A stretch of DNA of 43,313 nucleotides, taken from Symbiodinium natans (Eukaryota; Sar; Dinophyceae; Suessiales; Symbiodiniaceae). How positions within the stretch are numbered: the first letter of the stretch is position 1; every line of letters starts with the position of its first letter. The stretch covers positions 272,396 to 315,708 of the forward strand of contig CAJNDS010002685.1 in assembly GCA_905221605.1 (NCBI GenBank). The letters run 5' to 3'. The position numbers and the translations under genes are program-made. Positions 22,262 to 31,572 of this stretch are shown in pieces. The notes below the pieces were generated by a model. It saw only the letters and a list, made by a program, of their open reading frames with translations. It was not told where the DNA came from and searched no databases.

Positions 22262-22501
22262 ATGACGGGGAAGGCAAAGTCGAAATTGAGCTCCCAGCTC
22301 CCACTGCTTGAGACGAATCCTGAACCACAGGAGCTTGGGAGCTTAAGACAAGGCGCACTTGAATCGGGATTCAAAGCAACACTCTGCTCTGAAACAGGCG
22401 AAGCCGGCGAAGCCCATGGCTCTGAGGGCGAAACCGAGTTCCAGCGGTACGACATCTTCCAAGTGGAGCAGTCGGACATTAAAGGCCCAACGACACATTA
22501 A
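22262..22501 (+). CDS. Hypothetical hydrophilic ORF, 79 codons
   Basis: ATG to TAA frame, rich in Glu, Ser, Gly and Lys (LETNPEPQELGSLRQGALES, then SETGEAGEAHGSEGETEFQR). It is predicted disordered, with no membrane segment and no recognised domain. The opposite strand is also open but Ser/Cys/Pro-rich. It could be a single exon of a larger gene. Confidence 0.3.
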   Translation: MTGKAKSKLSSQLPLLETNPEPQELGSLRQGALESGFKATLCSETGEAGEAHGSEGETEFQRYDIFQVEQSDIKGPTTH

Positions 22502-22872
22502 GCCTACACCTTGAACCGGAAAGATGGTTCTGTGCATTCGCGCGTTCCGTGCCCTGATTTTGCGAGACACTGCTTCGGATGTGAACCTCATCAAGCCTCC
22601 TGCTTGCAGACGGTGGTTCCCTAGCCACATGTCATGAGATGTCTAAGTCTAGGAGTTCGACGCTTCCAGTCATGAGATCCTGAGCAATTTGAGAAGACCA
22701 AATTTTTTTCTCCAGTCTGGCAAAAAATTCAGGGTCCCCTGCGCTACATGAGGAGAGTCGCCATCTGCTCAGGAATCCGATGTTTACTGATGGGAAGACG
22801 GGCTGGACTGATTTGTGCCCGCCGCCTCCCCGGGTGCACGCAGAGTTTTTTCTGCGGTTCAAGGGACATACA

Positions 22873-22890
22873 TGTATATATATATATATA
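22873..22890. repeat. (TA)n microsatellite
   Basis: Short TA run. Confidence 0.9.
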
Positions 22891-24925
22891 GAAATATTTA
22901 CTTGTCTTTGGATCAGAAGCACCGTGATTCAGAAAATGTGAGGCTAAGGAGGAATAGACGTTACAGGGTTTGCTTTTCTCCATGTACAGCAGGGAAGCAC
23001 TGTCGGCCGAAACTTGGCCACCTCAAAGAAGGTTTGGCTGCCTTGCCCTTTCCCCATACTTCACGTGTTGGCTACACCGAGGTCCTTTCACCGCCAGTCA
23101 GATCTGTTCAGGGTAATCATGATGTGGTCAAGATTCTAGATTCTAGATTCACACGTTCATGCATTCAGTCACCCATTTGCTTCCAGATGGTTCGAGTATC
23201 TTTATGCCTTTCATGCATGAAGGAAGGTAACCTTCTTCTGTTCAGGGTGAGATGTTTTTGCTAGCTTGCGCGTTTTTCAGAAGCTGTCACCTGCAGTACT
23301 GCAAGGCCCATGATGTACAATGGAAAGAACCTCTCGTTCGAGTGCAAGAACTCGGGTGTGTGGGACAGTGTGCCCGAGGCGGTCCAGCCACAACAGAGCC
23401 GATTTGCATGTCTGCGCAGGCGTTGATGCATCCTGCATCTTTCCTTCATTCCTTCAGTCCTGATGTGATGCACCCCCGCAAGTTTTGGCTCAGCGCCGCA
23501 AGCAGTGAAATAGGACGCAGTGAGGGGCAGCTTGGTCCCTGTGCGTCCCGGAACATGGTCATGGACACGGCATCAGCAGAAACTCTTTGTGGAACAGTGC
23601 TTGTGACGTGTCCTGAATGGGAACATGTTTCTTATTCCCGAGAGCATGCCAGCTGTTGCTGTTGCTGCAGCCCTATCTTAACCACCAGGAAGCCCCTTGC
23701 GCTCAGGATCTTGCCCTTTGTCTGACCTGTTTCGCCATCGCTGCACGCGTGCTGCTGGGAAGTGTGGGGGAGCCTTATTGAGAATCATTTGCAGGGGGTT
23801 TAGGCCGATTTAGGTCATCAGAGTTCAAGTTTCAGGACCTTTCTGTTCTTCAGAAATTGCATCTTGCTTGCGTGTGCCTTCCCGTGTGCCTTCCTGCATG
23901 CGCAAGGAACGTAGCAGGAGCAACGCTCGACACCGGCTACTCTTTTACTTGTACTTGTCGCCTGGTTGCAGCTGTCAAGAGCAGGCAGTGATCCCCCCGT
24001 CAAAAAAAGGAGAAGAATTTCAAGACAGCTGGAAGGAAGCTGAAAGAATCTTTCTCTCTCGCTCTTTCTCTCCATCCCTCAAAAAGGCCGACCGACCTAG
24101 GCTCTCCCTGGGCCTGATGCTCGCGGGTGTGGGCCGTGCTGCCACGGCTTTGGCCCGCTCCACGAAGCCCGGTGTGTCCGCGACCAGCGCTGAGCTGCTC
24201 CCACCCGTGGTGGCGTTACCCGGGATGTTATGTAGCAGGCGTGCGGTAGGTGCTTGAGACCCTGCCAGAAGTGCTGAGGAGGACCAGGCAGCACTAGCAG
24301 TATAGTACAAGATAGCAGAGCAGCCGCTAGAGTAGCCGCAACAAGAGCTTCTGTATCACTTTCGGATACGATGGCATGGCAAGCTATGCAAAACAACAAC
24401 ACGACATGTTCTGCCAGACCAGCGTACAAACGATTCTGCAATTTGCTGGACGTGTGGGAATTCCTCATCTTTAGCGTTGCCTCGCACATCCCGTCGATTT
24501 GCACGGACTGGTTAGATACTGAGAGAGTTGAGAGACTCCCGCAAACCACCCCTGCAAGCCCGAAGAAGCGTTGTTGGTGGCTGGGGCATGCGCTGCGCGC
24601 TCAAGATCTGCCGACATGATCCGAGGCTGGCGGCCTCGTTGTTGAGTATCGCTGCTGCATCCCTTCTGGCACTGGCAGCTCCACGGCTGGTGCGACAGTT
24701 GGAAGAGGCGATCCCTGTCATTTCTTGGCTGCTCTTCTCAGCACTATTAGAATGTTGAGAATCTTCGCTTGCCGAGTTGCAGTCCTTCGTGTCTTATCCC
24801 TGCGAGGAGCCATCGGATCCAAGGGTCGGTGATCTCGAGAAAGGCAGTCCCTGCGCGGTGGAGGCCGGATGTTTTGAAGAGAGGCCCGAGATTTTAAAAC
24901 GTGGTGGCTCTGTCAGACCTGCCAG
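22891..24925. other. Stretch without a firmly supported gene
   Basis: Plus-strand frames at 23252-23725 (157 codons, Cys- and Ser-rich) and 24528-24758 (with a hydrophobic helix, LLSIAAASLLALAAPRLV) and a minus frame at 24097-24549 (hydrophobic stretch TLAAALLSCTILLVLPG) are present. They lack motifs and splice support. None is strong enough to call. Confidence 0.3.
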
Positions 24926-25250
24926 GGATGGTTTTTTTGGAAGTGAAGTATAATCGTTTAATTATGGACTTTGCCACAGTATAGCCAATTCCTTTATGAT
25001 CTTCATGGTTTTTGTAAAACAAAGTTGTGGATGTCACTATCATGAATATCCCATGAAGAAGATATATGCATTTTCAAGTATTTCTAGATTTATGTAAGTA
25101 ACTTCTACTTTCTGGTGTAGTTTTTTTAACTGTCATTCTGGATGCGTTTCATCATAATAAATTAACTTTCAAATCAATTTTTTGTAACAGTTGAACTAAA
25201 AATTAGCCATATGTAAGAATAAGAGCCTTGGCCTATTTTTGTTTTAATTT
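24926..25250. other. AT-rich island 1
   Basis: Base composition drops abruptly from about half GC to mostly A/T at about 24926 and returns abruptly at 25251, at a GC-rich motif shared with island 2. It carries a broken minus-strand coding fragment. Long T and A runs and ATAA-type words are unlike anything in the neighbouring DNA. An insertion of foreign or organellar AT-rich DNA, or a misjoined contig (a 100-N gap lies 95 bp to the right), would explain it. Confidence 0.7.
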
Positions 25251-25254
25251 TAAC
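25035..25254 (-). pseudogene. Decayed coding fragment with kinase glycine-loop-like motif
   Basis: On the minus strand, 25177-25254 reads KTKIGQGSYSYIWL near its middle, close to the glycine-rich loop of protein kinases (GxGxxxxxV pattern preceded by hydrophobic Ile). After a stop and a change of frame, 25145-25168 reads KLIYYDET, where kinases have the ATP-binding Lys. The same frame, with one further stop, continues QLKKLHQKVEVTYINLEIL before ending in stops near 25040. So at least two stops and one shift break it. The kinase reading rests on a short motif and is inference. An unrelated AT-rich coding relic is the alternative. Confidence 0.35.
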
Positions 25255-25287
25255 GCTACGCGACCCACCCCGGCCCGGCCCAGCGCA
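25251..25287 (+). repeat. Island boundary motif, copy A
   Basis: 37 bp starting TAACGCTACGCGACCCACCC, matching 27137-27173 at 31 of 37 positions. It marks the right edge of AT-rich island 1. Confidence 0.75.
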
Positions 25288-25345
25288 TCCGCGTGAGCAT
25301 GGTGATTCCGCAGCGCCCAAGTCGCTGGACCCCAAGCAATAAGGG

Positions 25346-25445
25346 NNNNNNNNNNNNNNNNNNNNNNNNNNNNNNNNNNNNNNNNNNNNNNNNNNNNNNN
25401 NNNNNNNNNNNNNNNNNNNNNNNNNNNNNNNNNNNNNNNNNNNNN
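25346..25445. other. Assembly gap (100 N)
   Basis: Exactly 100 N. The right flank is a GAAAGA purine repeat, a likely cause of the assembly break. Confidence 0.99.
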
Positions 25446-25478
25446 AGAAAGAGAAAGAGAGAAAGAGAAAGAGAGAAA
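25446..25478. repeat. (GAAAGA)n purine repeat at gap edge
   Basis: Purine-only AGAAAGAGAAAGAGAG tract adjoining the gap. Confidence 0.9.
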
Positions 25479-25544
25479 TCAAACGGACCCTTGGACGTCG
25501 CGCGCCCCTCGGGGCAGCCCTCTCTCTGTCGGGGGGCTATGCAT

Positions 25545-25755
25545 TGTGTCTTCGCGTCGTCTCTTTTTTCTTGTGTCGCGTCCTCGTGTCGTGTCATGCC
25601 GTGTCTTCGCGCCGTGTCGTCGTGCAGCGTCTTTGCGCCATGTCTTTGTGTCGTGTTCGTGTTCTCGTGTCGTGTCTTCGTGTCCTGGTCTCGCGTCCTG
25701 GTGTTGTGTCTTCGCTTTCGTGTCATGCCCTTGTGTCGTGTCCTCGTGTCGTAGT
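25545..25755 (+). repeat. Degenerate TCGTGTC/TTCGCGTC minisatellite
   Basis: Some 20 short units of the type CGTGTC(T/C)TCG(T/C)G, strongly diverged, with open frames in several phases on both strands that are by-products of the short period. Confidence 0.8.
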
Positions 25756-26035
25756 CTTCAGGATGCAGGTTTGGATGTGAAGGCCGCTCCACGCGTGATA
25801 CACAAGTTGTTTAATGTTTTTGGTTCGCTTGGTTACAGGTGGGAGTGCATTGATTCTACACATGCTAGCGAAAGTCCAGTCAATACATTGGAGCTCGCGT
25901 AGTGTCAGTATCTGCCACGTGAGGTGTGTGTCGCTTCCCCTTTTGCGCAAGGTACATTCCTTCGCTCACTTCGCAGTGAACACCTTGATTTTTTTTGGGG
26001 GGTGGTTGCTGGGCTAGACGGTTTTTCAATGACGC
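25756..26035. other. GC-balanced spacer between islands
   Basis: Unique DNA without a supported gene. Confidence 0.4.
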
Positions 26036-26162
26036 CTTCCCTCCCGGGGGTCGGCCGATTACGTATTTCCTTTCTAAGAATATTATCATTTTTTGGATGA
26101 TGTGTTTTTCCCAATCATATTTTATCATGATTCTATATTCATGTTTAAATCTTGAGTAGCTC

Positions 26163-26216
26163 TTACACCTTTATTAATTTTAGTGCTATTTTATTGCCAA
26201 TACCTACAATAGATTT
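26163..26216 (-). pseudogene. Decayed fragment with helix-hairpin-helix-like motif
   Basis: The minus strand reads KSIVGIGNKIALKLIKV then stops. GIGxKxALxLI is the form of the helix-hairpin-helix DNA-binding motif, including the helix-3-turn-helix of FEN1/XPG-type 5' nucleases and the hairpin of ribosomal protein S13. Adjacent minus-strand frames (EVDDIRNATMKKSEKDRKLL near 26330-26400, and GVGTQLLVNRRHTENRYIIL near 26260-26330) look coding but lie in different frames. The gene is therefore broken by several stops and shifts. The family is not settled. Confidence 0.35.
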
Positions 26217-26487
26217 TCATTCTTCATTGTATTCAAACCTAAATTTGTCATCATTATTTTAACGAGAATGATGTACCTGTTTTCAGTATGCCTTCTATTT
26301 ACCAAGAGTTGTGTCCCCACTCCTTTTGCGTTACTTAACTTATTAACAGTTTCCTATCTTTTTCCGATTTTTTCATTGTTGCATTTCTTATATCATCTAC
26401 TTCAATTTTATGCTTATGTAAATCATTTTTTAAACATTTGTTGTCTAATTTTTGGAAGTGAATCAGTATATTCTTATTGATTGTTTT

Positions 26488-26571
26488 CTAATAGCAGATA
26501 GAGTTATTTGGAACTTTAGAAGATATTCTAACAATGCGTAGGTCGTGTTTTTTACTATTCTTATAGTCCAG
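26488..26571 (-). pseudogene. AT-rich coding-like remnant, minus strand
   Basis: 27 codons open to a TAG, reading LDYKNSKKHDLRIVRISSKV, with lysine-rich protein-like composition. It overlaps the plus-strand fragment by about 30 bp, so at most one of the two is genuine there. The family is unknown. Confidence 0.25.
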
Positions 26572-27015
26572 TCAAAATGTACAGATCTACTATTACATGT
26601 TTTGGACATTCATCAACCCGAATTAACATTATCATCTAGTATAACAGATGAAATGTTTTTAGATCAAAAGCACACATTTAAATATGTGTCATGTAGTAAT
26701 GGATGATTGTAGATTCACAACTGGCGAAGGTATAGAAGAAATTACATACATTCCATACAATCAACATAATACTCTATGACAAAAAATAAATTCTAATTGT
26801 GTTCATGTTGATAAAGTACATAATATTTATATATCTAGTAGAGCTTTTACACATCAGTCAGATTGTAAACAAGTATGATAAAACTGTTATCAGAAGCTAA
26901 AGATAAATATGATCATGTACAAGAGTTGTTTGATAAGAGTTATGAAAAATTGGAATCTGTAGGCGGTAGAGTGCTAGAAAGGGTAATTTCTTCGTATTTA
27001 TTTCATGAGAAGTAA
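26542..27015 (+). pseudogene. Broken AT-rich coding region in three frames
   Basis: Successive protein-like segments follow one another. Frame one runs 26542-26706 (contains DLLLHVLDIHQPELTLSSS). Frame two begins at ATG 26699 and reads MDDCRFTTGEGIEEITYIPY, with an internal TGA at 26777, to a TGA at 26876. Frame three (26875-27015) starts at an ATG that overlaps that TGA as ATGA and reads MIKLLSEAKDKYDHVQELFD to a TAA, 46 residues, a charged helix. Either one gene was broken by two shifts and a stop, or the last piece is a separate small gene with an ATGA overlap as in compact bacterial or viral genomes. No family is recognised. Confidence 0.4.
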
Positions 27016-27136
27016 TGAGATCATGTGCTTTATTTGTGTTACAAGTTTATTAGAAAATTATATATAGACTATTCAAATAAAAAATATATATATTTACAAC
27101 TTCTAACGATAAATTAATTAGATAGTATCACCTTAA

Positions 27137-27173
27137 TAATGCTACACGACCCGCCTCGGCCTGGCCCAACGCA
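27137..27173 (+). repeat. Island boundary motif, copy B
   Basis: 37 bp starting TAATGCTACACGACCCGCCT. All six differences from copy A are transitions. It marks the right edge of AT-rich island 2. Confidence 0.75.
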
Positions 27174-27429
27174 GATCCAGGAGGGGGGGCAGCATTCGGA
27201 TTCCGTAGCCGCGCCTTTGCGAGTTCTGGGGCGCACGTGTTCCAAGCTTTGGGGTTTGAAGTTCTGGACACGTTTTGAGCAAGCTGGAATGGCGACCTCA
27301 ACACCTACGGCCCGAGGCCTCGGCGGATAAATGAAGCCCTCCAAGATACAACGTAATACCTTGCGAACGTTTAGGCGAAGGTAGTACAGCCTTCCGTTTA
27401 GACATGACTCTTACTTAAAGAGCCATGTC

Positions 27430-28374
27430 TCAATGCTTCTGCTTCTCGGGCTTCCGCGTCGGGCAGGTCCCACTGTTTGTCGTGCCTCCGACCAAGAAGG
27501 GCTGCTCTTCAGAAGGCAACTTGATTGCCTTGGCAGCTTCACAGTACTGCTGGAAAGCTCTCTTGAAAGCCTCTTTGGTTGCTGATTGTCCGTTTAGTCC
27601 AGGCGGAATCAGGAGAAGCAGGGCATACTCCCCAAGCCCTTTTGCATCCAGTGATGGTCCGTGTGCCACCCCTTAGTCTGCCCCCGAAAGTTCAAGCGCG
27701 TGATGTCGCACAACTTCCGGGCACGGCTTGAAACTGGAGCCTTTCCCAGTCCTCCGGCCTGAGAGCACCTAGATCACCCACCCAATGCTTCAAAATCACC
27801 CTTACATCATGACCCTGAACCCTCGTGGCAGCAATCGTGGAAGCGACGTGCATCAACAGGCCCAGGGTCAGCGCAGTCCGAACCTACGCTGAGCCGCGCT
27901 CCCTCGGCCAGGCCCTGCACGTCTTTTGGTTTGCTGGGTTATTGCGTGTTTTGTTGGGTTTGCGTGGGCCCTGGACCACTGGAGGTAGTTTAGTTTGAGA
28001 TCTAGATTCCCTGTCTTAGATTTGATTGATGTTTGTTGAGTATTCCTGGGATTTTTCACGGGCCGCTCTGCCCATGGCAGATTGGCAGATGACAAGCTCC
28101 GACCCGCAGCAGAGGCTTTGCAGCTGAACTCGAAGCAGGCGCTTCGCTACCCTTGCTAGACTTCTCCACTCCTGCATCCCAAACAGTCCAAACAAAGAAC
28201 AAGCGGTCTGACCTGCAAAGGCTATGCTTCTGATTGCGGCCGGGGCCTTGCAGGGCTTGAGAGCGTTGGCCTGTCTGGAAAGTCTGGGTGTTGCCGTGGC
28301 CACTTTGGCCTCCTGTGCTGACTTGGCTTTGCCATCAGGCATTGCCAGAGAGAGCCGCATCTGGTGTTCGAATT
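27430..28374 (-). CDS. Minus-strand multi-exon gene candidate, unrecognised
   Basis: Two coding-like parts. The 3' part (27430-27671) reads SLDAKGLGEYALLLLIPPGL, then SATKEAFKRAFQQYCEAAKA, and ends TNSGTCPTRKPEKQKH before TGA, following an AAG acceptor. The 5' part (28213-28374) reads PDGKAKSAQEAKVATATPRL and ends IAFA before a GTCAGA donor. It joins in phase 1, over a 41-nt intron, to VEKSSKGSEAPASSSAAKPL (28171 downward). That intron is shorter than the others in the window, and the unspliced frame is also open, so this join is weak. Exons between about 27.7 and 28.1 kb are not resolved. The product would be basic, Ala/Ser/Lys-rich at the N side. No domain is known. Confidence 0.4.
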
Positions 28375-28735
28375 CTAATAAGCAATTCAGGCCAAATCCT
28401 GAACCCGCAGAGGGCCTAGATGAACCTGGGGTAGGATCTACACCAAAAGGTACCCGGAATAAGCCAGCGGAGAAAGCTCTTTGTGCTCGAACAGAACAGG
28501 ATCACGCGCCATTTCTTAGTTGAAGCTTTGACTCCTGCGAGGCTCGTGGTACCTTTATGGATTCATGATTGGATGCCCCGGCACTAGAGAAGCACAATCT
28601 CCAAAACCATTGCTGACGGGTGTTATGTCGAGCCGTGAAAACGAAGGCTTCTTAGTGCTCTGACATGCTATAGAGTTTGGAAATGTGCGAAGCCCATCAA
28701 GTCATTCCACACTCTTTTCTCCCGACTTCGTTCCA
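28374..28735. other. Spacer between divergent candidate genes
   Basis: No clear gene. The right end (28738-28806) reads FFNSWKDMMNFKSTCNGHPS on plus and may be an upstream exon of the membrane-protein gene. Confidence 0.3.
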
Positions 28736-28841
28736 CCTCTGTTTTTTCAATTCATGGAAGGACATGATGAACTTCAAGTCGACATGCAATGGCCACCCTT
28801 CCGGGTATTGGTGGTATTAGTTGGACCTGGGTTTCTCTCAG

Positions 28842-30129
28842 GGGTCACCGACATGATAGCGAAGGAATGCATTAACAATGTGGGGCGACAGTGGCAGCAC
28901 GTGTGCTAAAGTGGGGGCCTGGGGCTGCTGAGGCACTTTGCGAGCTGTCGAGGAACCGTGCCCACTGGTCCCGCAAGCCCGACGAGACCTGGGGAAAGTT
29001 CCTTCAGGCCGATGGAGTGTATCTTGGTTGGGGTGTGTGGCTGGATGCACAGAACGGCAGACTGCCAATGTAGGCGGGAAAGGCCTTAAATCTTTGAAGC
29101 TACGGGTGCTGTAGGGTGTTAGTTATGTGTACTACTTTGACGCTCTTTCCCAAAAGGATTTGGTTTTGCGTACGTTTTGGATCCAACCCCGAACCAAAGC
29201 CGAACCCTATACCCTCTATGAAGGGTTGCACTGGTTGCAGGCACTTGACGAGATTGTCACAGAATCGAGGACCCGTCCGATGCTGCCTGCTGAGGTGCCC
29301 GGGGTTAAGGGCGCAGAGTTTTCAAGGTTAGTGTTCTCGCCCTCAACGGGAAGTCATGAAACCTGTTTGAGGGTCCCGCCCCTGAGCCCCAACCCCATAG
29401 CTACAACCTCTTAATGCTGGCAGCCCATGCTTCCAGCCATGGTACATTGTTTCCGCAGTTGCAGTGATGAGCTTCTTCTCCGGCTGGTGGCAAGCTTTCG
29501 CTCGAGCTCAAGCGTAATTTTCCCTAGGGAGGCCAGGTCTACCAGTTCTTGGTCATCATCTTGCCATTCACGCCATGTGCCGCCGATACCTCAGCTTCGT
29601 CACCCAGACTGCGGACAAGACCCTGGCAGATTATTTCGTTCTGTTCCGCCGTTGTGCGTTCGCAGACGTGATGCTTGTCGTAATATACGCAATCCACGTC
29701 TATTCCAGCGTGTCGCTCATGGTCCACAACTATGACGAGGCCACCTTCCTTGAGGTGATTCTGGTGGTTCTGGGGGTCTCCGTGGTCTTGTTGTGGCTCT
29801 GCGACGCGGCGCTGGTGACGCGCTTGGGCAGCCGCGTGCGCGAAGCCTCCCCCAACGGCACTGTGAGCCCAGAGAAGGTGGAGGCTGTCATCAGCATGAA
29901 GCGCCTTTGTGTTGCGGTGTCTAGCTTGGGAATTGCCGTCTACACTTTACGATTCTGTGTGCAGCTGTGGAAGGCCAACGAGTCACTGGACACTTTTAAC
30001 ATCTGCTTACTGGCGCTGCTGCTCTTGACGAAAGTGCTTCGGCTGCTGGCCTTGAACTCCTTAAGCACTTGGCTGAGGATGAAGGTGGGCACAAACGCCT
30101 GGCAGACTGAAGCGCTCCGCGCTCCCTGA
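28842..30129 (+). CDS. Multi-pass membrane protein gene, five-exon model
   Basis: Exons 28842-28879, 28933-29069, 29123-29329, 29424-29513 and 29595-30129 join in frame across introns of 53, 53, 94 and 81 nt, all GT-AG. The soluble part reads KPDETWGKFLQADGVYLGWG, then YYFDALSQKDLVLRTFWIQP. Five hydrophobic helices follow: WYIVSAVAVMSFFSGWW, ADVMLVVIYAIHVYSSVSLM, FLEVILVVLGVSVVLLWL, RLCVAVSSLGIAVYTLRFCV and FNICLLALLLLTKVLRLLAL. The last helix carries spaced Lys and Arg (TKVLRLLALNSLSTWLR), resembling S4 and the S4-S5 linker of polycystin-like or voltage-type channels, but no pore helix is seen and the assignment is inference. The frame ends at TGA 30127, yet an AAG|GTGGGC donor near 30081 could lead on to further exons. 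5' exons are incomplete. This is the best-supported gene in the window. Confidence 0.6.
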
Positions 30130-31156
30130 TTCACATTGATTCACCGAACTGGAGCGTTAAACGCTCTCAGAAGAAAGCGGCCAAAAAAACAGAGTCGCTT
30201 CTGGCAGGGCAAGAACACAGAGGCAGCTAAGCCCACTTTTGCGAGGCGTGTCTCTACATCAACCCCTTTGTCTGTAGCACGCGTTGTTTCGCTTGCCCAG
30301 TCTGCAATGAGGGAAGATGGTTCTCTGCTCGGACTAGGGTCCTTCCTGTTGTGGTCTGTTAGGTATTCAGGCCAGCGATGCTTTCGCGATGTGCAATGGT
30401 TTTGTGAGGATTGGGAAGATTGTAGCAGTTCGCTCCTCCCTGTGGTGTGGGTTGGGTTCATAAAATGTGGATCAATGGCTGTGGACCTGGAGCAGGACCT
30501 GCTTGCTTCATATACGAGGATGGAGGGAAGGCTTCACACCCTCAGACAGGGGGTGTTTTTTCTCTATCTCTCTCTCTTCTTTCTTCCTGGGAGTTCCCGC
30601 ACCTAGGGTCGACCCAAAGGCCCCGATCTGTGTTTTCCACAAAGCGGCGTCAAGCAGATGAGACAGCAGGTCCGCGAATGACAGAGCGAAATTTTCCGCC
30701 AAAGGAGAGCTTGTGTTAAGAGCATGCCTGCTTTTTGCAGGCATGCACGTCCCAACAGACACCTTGCTAGCAAAAAGCTTGTTGAATCACCCACACCCCA
30801 TGTGGCATACCCAACCCCGTAGGATAGTTTAGCTTTGGAGAAAAGATCGTATCAAACACTCGCGACAACCCGCCGTGTAAGAGAGAGCTATCTTCCAAGT
30901 TCAGTCTGATTTGGAGTCGTTTTGTGGAACGGCTTTCCCAGGCACTAAGAGTACAGTAGTATCTGTCTACACATGGTCTAGAGAAGTAGAGTAAGTACGA
31001 GGATACGGCCCCAAAGCTAAGGACCTTAGGGTTCTTGATTGCCCGATTTCAGACAGCAGGCATTTCAGACTTCTATTCAGGATGTCTCAATCCCAGCGCT
31101 GCGTGCTGCCGCCGTCTGCCCCTCCATCTGCCAAAAGCTTTGCTTGTTAAAAACGC
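30130..31156. other. Stretch without a supported gene
   Basis: A 156-codon plus frame (30136-30606) and minus frames overlap, with no motif. A TCTCTC-rich patch lies at 30560-30590. If the membrane protein continues beyond 30.1 kb, its next exons should be here, but I see no pore-like helix. Confidence 0.3.
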
Positions 31157-31409
31157 CCTACTGCACATATCGTGAACTTGAACATTTTGGCAATCCCTTA
31201 AATCCGCTCAACCAATCTTGGCACCTTCGTGTTCACCCCCCATCACCCGTGCTTCCCATGCTGCCGCTTCTCAGATGACATGACTCCGATGTTGGGTTGT
31301 TCGGCGAAAGCCTGGCACAAGTAAGACCCGCGCCGTCTCCAAAAGCTTTCACGCTCGGGGACCACTCCCACGTGAAGATCCAGAGCACCTACACAAATCG
31401 TCAACGACG
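31157..31409 (+). repeat. 252-bp dispersed repeat, copy 2
   Basis: Second copy of the element at 21282, same orientation, with point changes and small indels. It inserts a TGA in the frame open in copy 1. Confidence 0.85.
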
Positions 31410-31572
31410 TATATACATAAGTCCTTGCTGAGACGGTGTTCTCCTGTTCCACCTTCCTCCAGGCGCATCCCTGCTGGCTAGACTGTCGTCATGAGTTCTC
31501 CCCTCAAATGCTCCTTGGCCCGTGCTGCATTTTGCACGACTCGTTTGATACCTACTGTTGCTCGGAGATCAG

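Larger units (their letters stand above)
26036..27136. other. AT-rich island 2
   Basis: Mostly A/T DNA of about 1.1 kb, starting after a C/G-rich edge (CCTTCCCTCCCGGGGGTCGG, 26036-26055) and ending at the boundary motif copy B. It contains several broken coding fragments on both strands, described separately. The codon choice in those fragments (AAA, AAT, ATA, TTA, GAT) is unlike the G/C-ending codons of the flanking candidate genes, which indicates a different source genome. Confidence 0.7.

Noticed and set aside
25251-25287. Boundary motif as a classical target-site duplication
   Set aside because: The two copies differ at six of 37 positions and mark the right edges of two islands, rather than the two ends of one insertion.
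28842-30129. Firm naming as a polycystin or voltage-gated channel
   Set aside because: Only the last helix and its Lys/Arg pattern are suggestive. No pore helix or large extracellular domain between the first two helices is present.
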